DNA of 64,000 bases from Gnetum montanum (GCA_015680685.1 MNCI01029388.1:349202-413201); one strand, 5' to 3'; positions 61,401 to 63,049 are shown, counted from the first letter of the stretch. The notes: generated by a model not told the origin, from the letters alone. Made by a program: numbers and translations.

Positions 61401-63049
61401 ATCCCAGATGCTTTGGACGTTCCACATTCAAGGGCAGGCAATTCTGGGGCATCTCACGTGCAGCATGGCCCCAATTTGCCTGGATGTCACAATTAACCTG
61501 AACTTTCCATCTGGAAGCGATCTTTAATTCTGTTGTGATGTTCCACTAGGAACAAGACGTCTTGCGTAGTCTGTTTGACAATTCTGCCTGGATGTGCGAC
61601 ATCCTTTCAGATGTCCAACTTAAACTTGGATATCCTGCCTGAACCTCCATGTTGACTTGGGACTTCTCGTGGGGCTCTCCAGATGCCTTGTTCTTTGAAT
61701 GAATCAATCTTAGGTATGCTGAATCCCTTACTGTTTGCACATATTAATCAATCAAGGCACACTTCTTCATTTGTAATTTTTGACTCAGCAAAACAAAGAT
61801 TTTGCTCATATATGGCAAATATTCCTTGTATCCTACTTAAAATGTCATCACGGCACAATGTTAAGAATGTTTTTATTTCATTAGGTTTCTGTTTCTGTTT
61901 TCCTGAATAATGTTTGTTATTATACAGCCTATTTACTGACTGGCAAACCCACTGATGTTTGAACTTGCTAAAAGATGAACAGAATCTATCTGACCCTTGT
62001 TATTCATGCATGCATTTTCATTCCTTTAAGTTAAATTTGACATTATTATGGTTTTGATTCCACAAGTCTCCAATCTTTAACAATTATGTTGTTATCTGTT
62101 ATCATCATCATCATCCTTCTCCTCCTAGCCTTTCCTCAACAAAATGGGGTTGACTACATGAGTTATATTTCACTAGTTGTCTCTATAAAGAGCTAGATCC
62201 TTGCTTATTTGCAATTTCTTCAAATCATTTTCAATCATTTTATCTCATATCTTTTTTGGTCTTCTTTTTGGTGGTTTTTGTGAAACAGTGATATAGTAAC
62301 CTTTTTCAATCTTCTTTGCATATGCCCAAGCCATTTAATATGTCATTCTTACAGTTTATTTGAAATAGAAGCCTCTCCAAACATTTCTCTAAGGTTTATA
62401 ATATGCAAATTATCCTTCTTGTAACATTCAACATCCACCTAAGTATTTGCATTTCTGCCACACTGATTTGTTGTTCATGGATGTGGTCTATGTATTGTTA
62501 TCTGTTATAATATTTGTAATTCACAAGGATGCATCCATTGACCATACAGTGAAATGTTTTCAGGGTGGAATACCTGGAGCAGAAAGATTAAGGGACAACA
62601 AGGTTTTGAGAAAATTATTGATGGAACATACATTGCTAGACAAGTTCTGTGGAGCCATTTGTGATTCTCCTATAGCAGTTTTAGAAGCACAAGGGGTATT
62701 GAAGGTGTTTTTGTCGTACCTCCCTTCTTGAACTTGTCTTCTTATAGTCAAATTTTTCTTTTTAAATTTTTTAAGTTTTAATATTTTAAAATGCATTTTT
62801 TAACAGGGTAGAAAAGCTACTGCACATCCATCCTTCTCTAACAGAATACTGGATCAATTTACAGTTTCCGCAGATGTTATGATTGATGGCAAGTTAGTCA
62901 CTACCAAAGGCCCTGGGACAGCAATGGGTTTTTCCATAGCATTGGTTGATAAACTTTTTGGACATGAAAGAGCAAAAGGCGTTGCCTTTGGCATGGTTTT
63001 CAACCAGCGTGATGACCCTGACGATGAAGGATTCCAAGATGTGATATAA
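2036..63049 (+). CDS. DJ1C: DJ-1/PfpI family protein, DJ-1 homolog C-like (3' six exons, 5' partial)
   Basis: Joined exons 2036-2185, 2371-2550, 8159-8239, 26819-27019, 62564-62704 and 62807-63049 give 331 residues and a TAA stop. Every junction is GT-AG and phase 0. The product is two tandem DJ-1/PfpI domains: the C-terminal part of domain 1 (exons 1-2), a 27-residue linker (exon 3) and all of domain 2 (exons 4-6). Signature motifs GG(M/I)PGA, HGAIS and GAIC (nucleophile elbow) and RGPG / KGPG are visible. The motif HGAISxAPAIVL-WGLL and the linker ending in PR before V(L)(V/I)PV match Arabidopsis DJ-1C, known to act in chloroplasts and to be needed for chloroplast development. Plastid targeting here is inferred; the N-terminus is outside the window. 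No stop or frameshift is seen, so the gene is probably functional despite an 18.6-kb and a 35.5-kb intron. DJ1A/B paralogs are the alternative. Confidence 0.85.
2371..2550 (+). CDS. DJ1C: DJ-1C-like exon: domain 1 C-terminal part
   Basis: This exon encodes 60 residues beginning VACHPQF and including [22 protein letters not shown], the conserved DJ-1 C-terminal signature. The acceptor is GACATTTCAG before 2371 and the donor is a perfect GTAAGT at 2551. Joined to the previous exon it restores the family spacing between the GLL motif and CHP. The short upstream intron (185 bp) contrasts with the giant ones that follow. Confidence 0.9.
2551..3678 (+). other. Intron sequence with exon-like fragment and short tandem duplication
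   Basis: A frame at about 2962-3189 reads about 75 codons with one in-frame stop and an amphipathic, helix-like composition. It has no counterpart in the DJ-1 family and is not needed to join the flanking exons. At about 3263-3385 a 62- to 63-bp unit with TCTCTAAATATGTAAAA is present twice. Nothing else is recognised. Confidence 0.4.
3679..5920 (+). mobile_element. LTR copy A, long LTR of about 2.2 kb
   Basis: It begins TGTAGTGCCTCACATTTGTACATG. The same start is found in copy B (9639, +) and copy C (59872, reading -). Homology to copy B covers about the first 600 bp; homology to copy C covers the first 480 bp and then resumes at about 5350-5915. It contains a TATA box (4731) as expected of an LTR promoter. 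No internal coding region is attached, so it may be a solo LTR. The 3' boundary is placed where homology to copy C ends and is approximate. Confidence 0.7.
4731..4738 (+). promoter_or_regulatory. TATA box of LTR copy A
   Basis: TATAAATA lies in CATCCTATAAATAGAGGGG, the classic plant TATA context, with a pyrimidine-rich stretch about 30 bp downstream that could hold the start site. It sits inside the LTR, in the part missing from copy C. Confidence 0.65.
5921..6977 (+). other. Intron sequence, no gene
   Basis: AT-rich intron. A 22-bp poly(A) run (5978-5999) follows copy A and may mark the end of an unrecognised poly(A) retroposon. Nothing else is supported. Confidence 0.4.
6978..7099 (-). mobile_element. 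122-bp 5'-truncated LINE tail with 15-bp target-site duplications
   Basis: The inserted DNA begins on the + strand with a T run (poly(A) tail of a minus-strand element). It is flanked by perfect copies of CACTTTGCACCTTTT at 6963-6977 and 7100-7114. The end TTTCGAAAAACGTCAGGTATTATATTAAT resembles the 3' end of the large LINE at 21829, where a T run precedes GAAAAGAGTTCAGGTCATTATATTAAT. This is the hallmark of target-primed reverse transcription with extreme 5' truncation. Confidence 0.85.
7115..8158 (+). other. Intron sequence, no gene
   Basis: AT-rich intron between the small LINE insertion and the linker exon. I see no element ends, no repeats shared with the rest of the window and no credible reading frame. 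Confidence 0.4.
8159..8239 (+). CDS. DJ1C: DJ-1C-like exon: inter-domain linker
   Basis: This 81-nt exon encodes 27 residues beginning [11 protein letters not shown] and ending NNPR. The acceptor is TTATATAG before 8159 and the donor is CGA|GTAAGC at 8240. It fills the gap between the two DJ-1 domains with the same length, within a residue, as the linker recalled for Arabidopsis DJ-1C, including an (E/D)W near the end and PR immediately before domain 2. It is too short for simple ORF detection and is supported by frame, splice sites and family alignment. Confidence 0.85.
8730..8813. repeat. 42-bp tandem duplication
   Basis: Two adjacent copies start CCTAATCTCTTTTTGAGG and run through GCTTGAACCCA with one or two differences. 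It lies in plain intron sequence. Confidence 0.8.
9070..9270. repeat. Dispersed repeat, copy 1
   Basis: It opens ACCATACTTATGAA, is full of short palindromic TTGGATCACAATCCAA-like words, and closes with CCAAAATCTTTAAAAACA. The same frame of words occurs at 51035-51225. Possibly a MITE or an LTR piece; termini and TSDs are not identifiable. Confidence 0.5.
9639..10258 (+). mobile_element. LTR copy B, 5' part only
   Basis: It starts TGTAGTAATACCCCACATTTGTACATG and follows copy A for about 600 bp. Similarity stops at TCAATGATTTTTTACTCGATAA. The adjoining sequence at 10260 is the gag end of a minus-strand Athila-like element, so one truncation event or a recombination removed both the LTR tail and that element's pol. 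Confidence 0.7.
10260..11926 (-). pseudogene. Athila-like gag, copy 1, degenerate
   Basis: The frame opens at 11926 with [10 protein letters not shown] and the motif [18 protein letters not shown], shared with copy 2 ([12 protein letters not shown]). An Arg/Glu/Asp-rich stretch (about 11050-11480) and a retrotransposon gag-type helical domain (about 10700-10950; FPKTLIKE and YRSLE, then [17 protein letters not shown]) follow. The C-terminal part at 10367-10612 is charged and coiled-coil-like. Stops and frameshifts break it throughout. Confidence 0.7.
12050..12067 (-). other. Primer-binding site, tRNA-Asp type, decayed
   Basis: The minus strand reads TGGCCTCATTGTCAAGGA, a mutated form of TGGCGCCGTTGCCGGGGA, the tRNA-Asp-complementary site used by Athila elements. 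It lies between the LTR and gag in the same position as the site in copy 2. Confidence 0.65.
12826..12833 (-). promoter_or_regulatory. LTR TATA box, Athila-like copy 1
   Basis: The minus strand reads TATAAATA within GCCTATAAATACAAGCCCACC. The same context occurs in copy 2 at 49901-49908, which supports a real LTR promoter. Confidence 0.6.
12951..14834. other. Intron sequence with low-grade repeats
   Basis: At 13330-13690 words such as TTGTGGTCA and GTCATGGTGA recur many times, reminiscent of degenerate U3-type repeats. A poly-T run occurs at about 14657. It may contain the 3' LTR of the neighbouring SIRE-like copia, but I could not pair it with the 5' LTR. No gene is recognised. Confidence 0.35.
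14835..15720 (-). pseudogene. copia RNase H, with RT C-terminal remnant
   Basis: Two adjoining frames (15470-15183, then 15182-14835) encode a typical Ty1/copia RNase [49 protein letters not shown] and VDIITKPLH. The RT C-terminal linker, [10 protein letters not shown], is just upstream, and the rest of the RT is deleted. It ends near 14835. Confidence 0.75.
15750..15974 (-). pseudogene. copia integrase C-terminal fragment
   Basis: The motif [19 protein letters not shown], followed by [22 protein letters not shown], is the conserved region after the integrase catalytic core (the KTPYELWxGKxPxVxHLRVFG type). The DD35E core is absent and RT sequence follows almost directly, which shows a large internal deletion at about 15720-15750. 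Confidence 0.75.
16061..16365 (-). repeat. Inverted copy of LTR segment inside the copia element
   Basis: The reverse complement of this stretch matches 18255-18560 over about 300 bp, starting CAATACCCAATTTTTGCACA and including the CTCAAGAAnCACATCCAACCCC units. The two arms face each other across about 1.9 kb and could pair as a hairpin. Confidence 0.8.
16422..18130 (-). pseudogene. SIRE-like copia gag, degenerate
   Basis: The frame at 18128-17898 encodes [16 protein letters not shown]... [13 protein letters not shown], the gag/UBN2-type N-terminus. A lysine-rich and acidic stretch follows at about 17360-17087 ([19 protein letters not shown]), as after the CCHC knuckle of SIRE gag; the knuckle itself is decayed. 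A coiled coil with [13 protein letters not shown] lies at 17042-16770. Several stops and frameshifts mean it is non-functional. Confidence 0.7.
18203..18215 (-). other. Primer-binding site, tRNA-iMet type
   Basis: The minus strand reads TGGTATCGGAGCC, one base away from the canonical initiator-tRNA site TGGTATCAGAGCC. It lies between the LTR and the gag frame. Confidence 0.75.
18411..18670. repeat. Minisatellite of about 65 bp, four degenerate units
   Basis: Each unit carries a (T/C)(G/A)CAA(G/A)(G/A)GATG word, then CCCTCAAGAAACACATCCAA, CCCCTTAGGG and AACAAGCT. Units drift in length. Three more units appear inverted at 16061-16215. Confidence 0.75.
18915..19200. repeat. Cluster of AGACATCTT / AGACGTCTT words
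   Basis: More than ten copies of the imperfect palindrome AGACRTCTTG or its complement occur in under 300 bp. Related clusters lie at 50140-50360 and 61340-61640, both in LTR-like sequence. Confidence 0.7.
19401..21828 (+). mobile_element. 5' end of a + strand LTR retrotransposon: LTR, PBS, gag start
   Basis: An LTR-like stretch ends in CATATCA at 21130, followed two bases later by a tRNA-Met-type PBS (21133-21146). A gag-like frame at 21577-21759 ([11 protein letters not shown]... ENPFASMSG) resembles the disordered N-terminus of Ty3 gag proteins. The element is interrupted at 21829 by a minus-strand LINE. The LTR start lies somewhere in 19400-20050 and is not resolved. Repeated CTAGTCGCAGC-like words occur at 20270-20720. 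Confidence 0.5.
21133..21146 (+). other. Primer-binding site, tRNA-Met type
   Basis: TTGGTATTAGAGTA differs at two positions from the common TTGGTATCAGAGCA pattern and sits directly after a CA-ended LTR-like stretch. Confidence 0.6.
22800..23680 (-). pseudogene. Conserved post-RT segment of the LINE (candidate ORF3), copy L-A
   Basis: Reading down from 23677: [56 protein letters not shown] and LILALW. The same order and spacing are found in copies L-B and L-D ([60 protein letters not shown]). Function is unknown. Faint resemblance to gag-like plant transposon domains is my inference only. Confidence 0.65.
22821..23600. repeat. 390-bp tandem direct duplication inside LINE L-A
   Basis: 22821-23210 and 23211-23600 are nearly identical; I count roughly ten differences, for example TACATAGC versus TACACAGC. 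The unit length, 390 bp, is a multiple of three. It duplicates the conserved post-RT coding segment, so that segment is present twice in this copy. Confidence 0.92.
24400..26658 (-). pseudogene. LINE ORF2 (endonuclease C-terminus + reverse transcriptase), copy L-A
   Basis: APE-type endonuclease remains at 26658-26170, including the DFN catalytic motif (AGDFNQRL). RT blocks follow: fingers at about 25700-25380 and [10 protein letters not shown] with FILAMD at about 25130-25060. The active-site motif reads YTDD rather than YADD. Interrupted frames show it is inactive. Confidence 0.8.
24602..24617. repeat. Poly-G run inside LINE L-A
   Basis: A run of about 15 G interrupts the minus-strand LINE between RT and zf-RVT. 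A similar, longer run is in LINE L-D at 53595. Confidence 0.8.
26819..27019 (+). CDS. DJ1C: DJ-1C-like exon: domain 2 N-terminal part
   Basis: This exon encodes 67 residues beginning [14 protein letters not shown] and ending SYDLIVLP. The acceptor is CTTATTACAG before 26819 and the donor is CCG|GTGAGA at 27020. The DEME motif carries the glutamate that contacts the reactive cysteine in DJ-1 proteins (human Glu18 equivalent). The following LRRA and strand pattern are typical of the flavodoxin-like DJ-1 fold. The codon after the donor continues, after 35.5 kb of intron, with GGIPGA. Confidence 0.92.
27236..27362 (-). mobile_element. LTR fragment shared with the copia end at 60.6 kb
   Basis: About 125 bp beginning GATGAACGAAGTTTTATAAA and containing TATAAAATTTAAACTTTTAGA matches 60589-60705. 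The latter lies next to a tRNA-Met-type PBS, so this is the 3' end of an LTR in the same orientation, cut on both sides. Confidence 0.65.
27735..28719 (+). pseudogene. LINE ORF1 (DUF4283-like + zinc knuckle), copy L-B
   Basis: Nucleic-acid-binding ORF1 of a plant L1. The N-terminal region reads [10 protein letters not shown]... KWAQTTW and later [20 protein letters not shown], the DUF4283 pattern. A CCHC knuckle, [14 protein letters not shown], spans 28243-28284 (C-x2-C-x4-H-x4-C). The C-terminus, [13 protein letters not shown], ends at a TGA overlapping the ORF2 ATG. Several stops are present. Confidence 0.75.
28717..30047 (+). pseudogene. LINE ORF2 endonuclease and RT start, copy L-B
   Basis: It opens [17 protein letters not shown], the APE endonuclease start (NCKG box). 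An ETKLQ motif, a [12 protein letters not shown] strand, [28 protein letters not shown] (substrate-binding and DH region) and the linker to RT ([12 protein letters not shown]) follow. Stops are frequent. Its RT continues at 35514 beyond the copia insertion. Confidence 0.8.
30005..30047. repeat. Left copy of the 43-bp direct repeat flanking the copia insertion
   Basis: GAGACAATGAGAACGAACAA and the next 23 bp recur at 35514-35556 with four mismatches. Both copies encode the LINE motif TMRTNKExG, so the repeat is duplicated LINE sequence on each side of the copia. Confidence 0.85.
30048..30280 (-). mobile_element. copia 3' LTR (233 bp)
   Basis: On the minus strand it runs from TGTTGGAAAGACTTAG to CTTTGTTCA (TG...CA ends). 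It is directly preceded by the polypurine tract CTTGAGGGGGAG. The size and start are typical of small copia LTRs. Confidence 0.85.
30281..30291 (-). other. Polypurine tract of the copia element
   Basis: The minus strand reads CTTGAGGGGGAG immediately before the LTR start TGTTGG, the standard plus-strand primer position. Confidence 0.8.
30288..30655 (-). pseudogene. copia RNase H, C-terminal half
   Basis: [58 protein letters not shown] and [14 protein letters not shown] (given in parts) form the Ty1/copia RNase H, including the catalytic D in YNDSKSA. The N-terminal half lies at 33444-33167, separated by the nested LTR element; the two halves join exactly across the GTTTC duplication. Confidence 0.85.
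30656..30660. repeat. Left target-site duplication GTTTC
   Basis: It is paired with 33162-33166. It is the only copy needed to restore the copia frame (RSKK then QLVVA). Confidence 0.8.
30921..30966. other. Assembly gap (46 N)
   Basis: A run of Ns; the true size is unknown. It lies inside the nested LTR element. Confidence 0.99.
31434..31474. repeat. (AG)n microsatellite
   Basis: About 20 uninterrupted AG units. A shorter one is at 37572-37595. Confidence 0.95.
32333..32655. other. GC-rich block of unknown origin beside an N
   Basis: About 320 bp with clearly higher GC than its AT-rich surroundings starts directly after the single N at 32332 and ends at CTCCTCTTTATTTATT. The minus strand can be read as a Glu/Arg/Gln-rich helix followed by mixed residues with no recognised domain. 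It could be contaminating or misjoined DNA, or a captured fragment. Confidence 0.5.
33167..33444 (-). pseudogene. copia RT-RNase H linker and RNase H N-terminal half
   Basis: It encodes [61 protein letters not shown] and the end VIWRSKK (in parts). The catalytic D of VDADWA is present. The frame stops where the nested element begins and resumes at 30655. Confidence 0.85.
33540..34898 (-). CDS. copia reverse transcriptase (long open remnant)
   Basis: A 452-codon open frame. Pro/Ser-rich connector from integrase (about residues 20-150), then the RVT_2 domain: [89 protein letters not shown] and the YVDD active site (33738-33749). It is the longest intact frame among the mobile elements here. 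The element lacks gag, protease and the 5' LTR, so it cannot move on its own. Confidence 0.9.
   Translation of the reverse strand: MCLYWLFSISKGIQMLSHPPPPPSSRKFFVSYDVTFLEDQMFYPNSSLQGKMMNEDDHWDPSISLPISIPSESHSSSESPPPTKSNNPHTEQIPSNQYDHELNQGGESSISKPIMVYSRRPETPHAMQLSKPREDPETMEEGMVLSNDLELPIALRKGVRTCTQHPISRQLTYSNLSHHYKAFVTSLNSVEIPKDIQRALQNPKWRATVEEEIRALRENGTWEVVDLPSGKKVVGCKWIFTVKFRPNGEIERYKARLVAQGYTQTYGIDYEETFAPVAKMNSIKVLLSLALNLEWDLYQMDVKNAFLNGNLEEVFMKMPPGFEMGRNKVCKLKKSLYGLKQSPRAWFTRFSSALQSFGYTQGQANRTIFTKQSSSGKKSILIVYVDDIVITNNEHLGILELKTKLKNKFQVKDLGILRYFLGMEIARSKQGIFVTQRKCVLDFLKEIGKIGC
34801..35513 (-). pseudogene. copia integrase catalytic core
   Basis: It carries [32 protein letters not shown] and [20 protein letters not shown], i.e. 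the D, D, E catalytic residues with the copia spacing. [17 protein letters not shown] follows. The N-terminal HHCC zinc finger is missing because the element is cut at 35513, where LINE sequence takes over. Confidence 0.85.
35514..37148 (+). pseudogene. LINE ORF2 reverse transcriptase, copy L-B
   Basis: RT blocks visible are [48 protein letters not shown] (36216-36227; the catalytic YADD is changed to YAND), SYLGMLIF and [18 protein letters not shown] (in parts). It ends with [23 protein letters not shown], the zf-RVT core. One frame is open for 201 codons (36543-37148), but upstream stops and the YAND change mark it as dead. Confidence 0.8.
37600..38520 (+). pseudogene. Conserved post-RT segment and charged helical tail (candidate ORF3), copy L-B
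   Basis: Recognisable blocks are [44 protein letters not shown] and later a long helical stretch ([36 protein letters not shown]). Their order matches copies L-A and L-D. There are stops throughout. The function of the segment is unknown. Confidence 0.6.
38777..39457. other. Non-coding stretch between LINE L-B and the pararetrovirus-like block
   Basis: No gene. By position it is downstream of the minus-strand viral-like frames and could be part of the viral intergenic region; no convincing TATA or PBS was found. Confidence 0.3.
39458..39996 (-). pseudogene. Trp/Tyr-rich frames downstream of the viral-like RNase H
   Basis: Two overlapping open frames (39996-39697 and 39793-39458) look like one coding region split by a frameshift. 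They are rich in W, Y, H and P (for example [19 protein letters not shown]). I recognise no domain. Position suggests a downstream viral ORF or an extension of the polyprotein, but host or transposon origin cannot be excluded. Confidence 0.4.
40050..40352 (-). pseudogene. Pararetrovirus-like RNase H
   Basis: Motifs [30 protein letters not shown] and [15 protein letters not shown] correspond to the RNase H region after a caulimovirid or Ty3 RT. It is separated from the RT frame by stops at about 40353-40629. Confidence 0.7.
40630..41409 (-). pseudogene. Pararetrovirus-like reverse transcriptase, broken
   Basis: Frames 41409-41080 and 41016-40630 carry the RT fingers ([33 protein letters not shown]), [18 protein letters not shown] and the active site YIDD (40855-40866), followed by [18 protein letters not shown] and EFLGLEIS. 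Stops at about 41017-41079 split the domain. Confidence 0.8.
41445..42138 (-). pseudogene. Protease-like region of the pararetrovirus-like block
   Basis: The frame 41723-41445 contains [16 protein letters not shown] and [13 protein letters not shown], matching the back half of a retroviral-type aspartic protease. The upstream part to 42138 is interrupted by stops, and the catalytic D(T/S)G is not in an intact frame. Confidence 0.5.
42139..42768 (-). pseudogene. CCHC zinc-knuckle protein of the pararetrovirus-like block
   Basis: An open frame of 209 codons. Basic start, then [13 protein letters not shown] (42685-42723; C-x2-C-x4-H-x4-C), an acidic Ser-rich middle and a C-terminal coiled coil (about 42330-42170, [18 protein letters not shown]). 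The knuckle followed by an acidic stretch upstream of protease-RT fits the coat-protein end of a caulimovirid polyprotein. A gag origin is the alternative. Confidence 0.6.
42769..43228 (-). other. Degenerate stretch between knuckle and coiled-coil frames
   Basis: No open frame, but the same strand gives short protein-like pieces, so it may join the flanking frames as one decayed ORF. A poly-T run is at 43039. No element boundary is visible. Confidence 0.3.
43229..44482 (-). pseudogene. Decayed coiled-coil/gag-like ORF upstream of the viral-like block
   Basis: A minus-strand ATG at 44482 opens [20 protein letters not shown], a basic start that hits a stop after 27 codons. Further down come protein-like pieces ([19 protein letters not shown], about 44060-43960) and two coiled-coil frames (43756-43553 and 43531-43229). 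It resembles N-terminal ORFs of plant retroelements. Whether it belongs to the viral-like block or a separate LTR element is unresolved. A poly-T insertion (44075) breaks it. Confidence 0.45.
44075..44180 (-). mobile_element. Possible small poly(A) retroposon
   Basis: A 13-bp T run followed by CGAAATTAGTACAC resembles the LINE tail at 6978 (T run, then TTTCGAAAAACG). It interrupts the surrounding frame. No target-site duplication was found and the far end is a guess. Confidence 0.35.
44483..45534. other. Intergenic-type sequence, LTR-like
   Basis: AT-rich, no gene. At 44940-45030 phrases about ATCTATGATATC recur as in the LTRs of the Athila-like copies, but the alignment is too weak to call. 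Confidence 0.3.
45535..45875 (+). mobile_element. L1-type LINE fragment, copy L-C (ORF1 end and ORF2 start)
   Basis: The end of ORF1 (INLGV, then KTLKEVYHR) and the first codons of ORF2 (45738; [34 protein letters not shown]) match copies L-B and L-D. At 45875 it abuts the minus-strand Athila-like copy 2, so both elements are truncated at this junction. Confidence 0.8.
45900..47558 (-). pseudogene. Athila-like aspartic protease and gag-pro linker
   Basis: The motif [13 protein letters not shown] carries the DSG catalytic triplet (46312-46320), with [13 protein letters not shown] and [20 protein letters not shown] downstream (the usual ILGRPWL block). A disordered linker rich in P, Q, Y and S precedes it. 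Frames are interrupted several times. Confidence 0.7.
47559..49001 (-). pseudogene. Athila-like gag, copy 2, degenerate
   Basis: It starts at 49001 ([15 protein letters not shown], with [12 protein letters not shown]). The middle is an extremely charged Arg/Glu/Asp/His stretch (about 48390-48100). The retrotransposon gag domain lies at 48095-47559: [20 protein letters not shown], then [35 protein letters not shown] and [18 protein letters not shown] stop and frameshifts separate the parts. Confidence 0.75.
49124..49141 (-). other. Primer-binding site, tRNA-Asp type
   Basis: The minus strand reads TGGCATCGTTGTCGGGGA, differing at three positions from the Athila site TGGCGCCGTTGCCGGGGA. The changes are C-to-T / G-to-A transitions, typical of methylated CpG or CHG decay. 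Confidence 0.8.
49901..49908 (-). promoter_or_regulatory. LTR TATA box, Athila-like copy 2
   Basis: The minus strand reads GCCTATAAATACCAACCCACC, the same context as copy 1 at 12826. Confidence 0.6.
50570..51030. repeat. Direct repeat, copy 1
   Basis: Blocks CCCTAATAACCACCCTCTAA, GCAAGTTGTTGAT, AGCACTAAGATACCT, ATCTCTACATCTAGGGCA and CCATTCAAGGTATG recur in the same order at 51370-52290, in more diverged form and with extra sequence inserted in the second copy. Confidence 0.65.
51035..51225. repeat. Dispersed repeat, copy 2
   Basis: Counterpart of 9070-9270: ACCATACTTATGAA at the start, TTTGGAATTGCGATTCTAG inside and CCAAAATCTTTAAAA at the end. Confidence 0.5.
51370..52290. repeat. Direct repeat, copy 2
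   Basis: Second, longer copy of 50570-51030. It contains an insertion of about 450 bp (about 51690-52120) relative to copy 1. Confidence 0.6.
52590..53790 (+). pseudogene. LINE ORF1 (DUF4283-like), copy L-D
   Basis: It encodes [25 protein letters not shown], then [23 protein letters not shown] and [21 protein letters not shown]: a DUF4283-type ORF1. The zinc knuckle is eroded ([11 protein letters not shown] lacks the His spacing). A G homopolymer of over 30 bp (53595-53622, with an N) cuts the C-terminal half. It ends at the TGA overlapping ORF2's ATG. Confidence 0.7.
53595..53622. repeat. Poly-G run with an embedded N
   Basis: At least 27 G with an N at 53618. Its length is unreliable in any assembly. 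Confidence 0.9.
53788..56960 (+). pseudogene. LINE ORF2 (endonuclease-RT-zf-RVT), copy L-D
   Basis: It starts MKILS. Endonuclease pieces run to about 54470 ([33 protein letters not shown]). [76 protein letters not shown] and HYADDTMVF. The zf-RVT region is LPKKLKAFG, then [18 protein letters not shown], near 56470-56640. It ends with WILWKRWN and [17 protein letters not shown], as in copy L-B. One frame is open for 169 codons (55135-55644); elsewhere it is broken. Confidence 0.85.
57000..57830 (+). pseudogene. Conserved post-RT segment and charged tail (candidate ORF3), copy L-D
   Basis: This is the best-preserved copy: an open frame of 182 codons (57035-57583). Blocks: [68 protein letters not shown] and [12 protein letters not shown] Trp/Arg/Glu-rich helix follows in the next frame ([20 protein letters not shown]). 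It starts in a different frame from ORF2, so it may be a separate ORF. Function unknown. Confidence 0.65.
57869..58894. other. AT-rich intron sequence
   Basis: No gene or element ends. It contains an A-rich imperfect (GAAAAAAA)n stretch at about 58808-58850 just outside LTR copy C. Confidence 0.4.
58895..59872 (-). mobile_element. LTR copy C, with 1.2-kb internal deletion
   Basis: Minus-strand LTR starting TGTAATGCCCCACATTTGTACATG at 59872. It matches copy A 3679-4175 and then 5345-5915, skipping about 1.17 kb that in copy A holds the TATA box. A polypurine-like TTTGAGGGTAGG precedes it on the minus strand, so it is probably the 3' LTR of a lost element. Confidence 0.7.
59873..59884 (-). other. 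Polypurine-tract-like sequence before LTR copy C
   Basis: The minus strand reads TTTGAGGGTAGG directly before TGTAATG. This suggests that the internal region of that element once continued at higher coordinates. Confidence 0.5.
59885..60235. other. Element-internal or intron sequence, no gene
   Basis: It lies between the polypurine tract of LTR copy C and the copia gag remnant. No coding similarity is recognised. Confidence 0.35.
60543..60556 (-). other. Primer-binding site, tRNA-Met type, decayed
   Basis: The minus strand reads TAGTATCAGAACTT, close to TGGTATCAGAGC. It sits between the shared LTR end and the gag-like frame. Confidence 0.55.
61340..61640. repeat. Cluster of GACATCC / GACGTCTT words
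   Basis: Words such as AGACATCC, ACATCCCA, GGATGTC and AAGACGTCTTG recur about ten times. It parallels the LTR clusters at 18915 and 50140. Confidence 0.6.
62095..62470 (-). mobile_element. RTE-type LINE 3' end
   Basis: The minus strand encodes broken pieces of the RTE ORF end ([11 protein letters not shown], as in the common RWFGHVxRRP block) and closes with CAACCCCATTTTGTTGAGG and a GAT trinucleotide run, the usual 3' end of plant RTE elements. It lies about 100 bp upstream of the DJ-1 exon at 62564. A shorter remnant is at 63590-63635. Confidence 0.6.
62564..62704 (+). CDS. DJ1C: DJ-1C-like exon: domain 2 nucleophile-elbow segment
   Basis: This exon encodes 47 residues from [11 protein letters not shown] to QGVLK. 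The acceptor is ATGTTTTCAG before 62564 and the donor is AAG|GTGTTT at 62705. The family cysteine is present (TGT, 62660-62662) in GAICDSP. The exon begins at exactly the same codon as the domain 1 counterpart, evidence that the domain pair arose by duplication of an already interrupted gene. Confidence 0.92.
62807..63049 (+). CDS. DJ1C: DJ-1C-like last exon: domain 2 C-terminus and stop
   Basis: This exon encodes 80 residues plus TAA (63047-63049). The acceptor is TTTTTAACAG before 62807. It contains [30 protein letters not shown] (the DJ-1 C-terminal signature) and a short acidic tail, DDPDDEGF, ending DVI. The preceding intron is only 102 bp. No coding sequence of the gene follows. Confidence 0.92.
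   Translation, partial: GRKATAHPSFSNRILDQFTVSADVMIDGKLVTTKGPGTAMGFSIALVDKLFGHERAKGVAFGMVFNQRDDPDDEGFQDVI

Larger units (their letters stand above)
60236..61700 (-). mobile_element. 5' end of a copia-like element: LTR, PBS, gag start
   Basis: Minus strand: an LTR-like stretch (from about 61700 to 60557) with several GACATCC / GACGTCTTG words, a tRNA-Met-type PBS (60543-60556) and a gag-like frame (60505-60236; [14 protein letters not shown], then [15 protein letters not shown]). The LTR end is shared with 27236-27362. The rest of the element is missing and the outer LTR boundary is not resolved. Confidence 0.5.
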
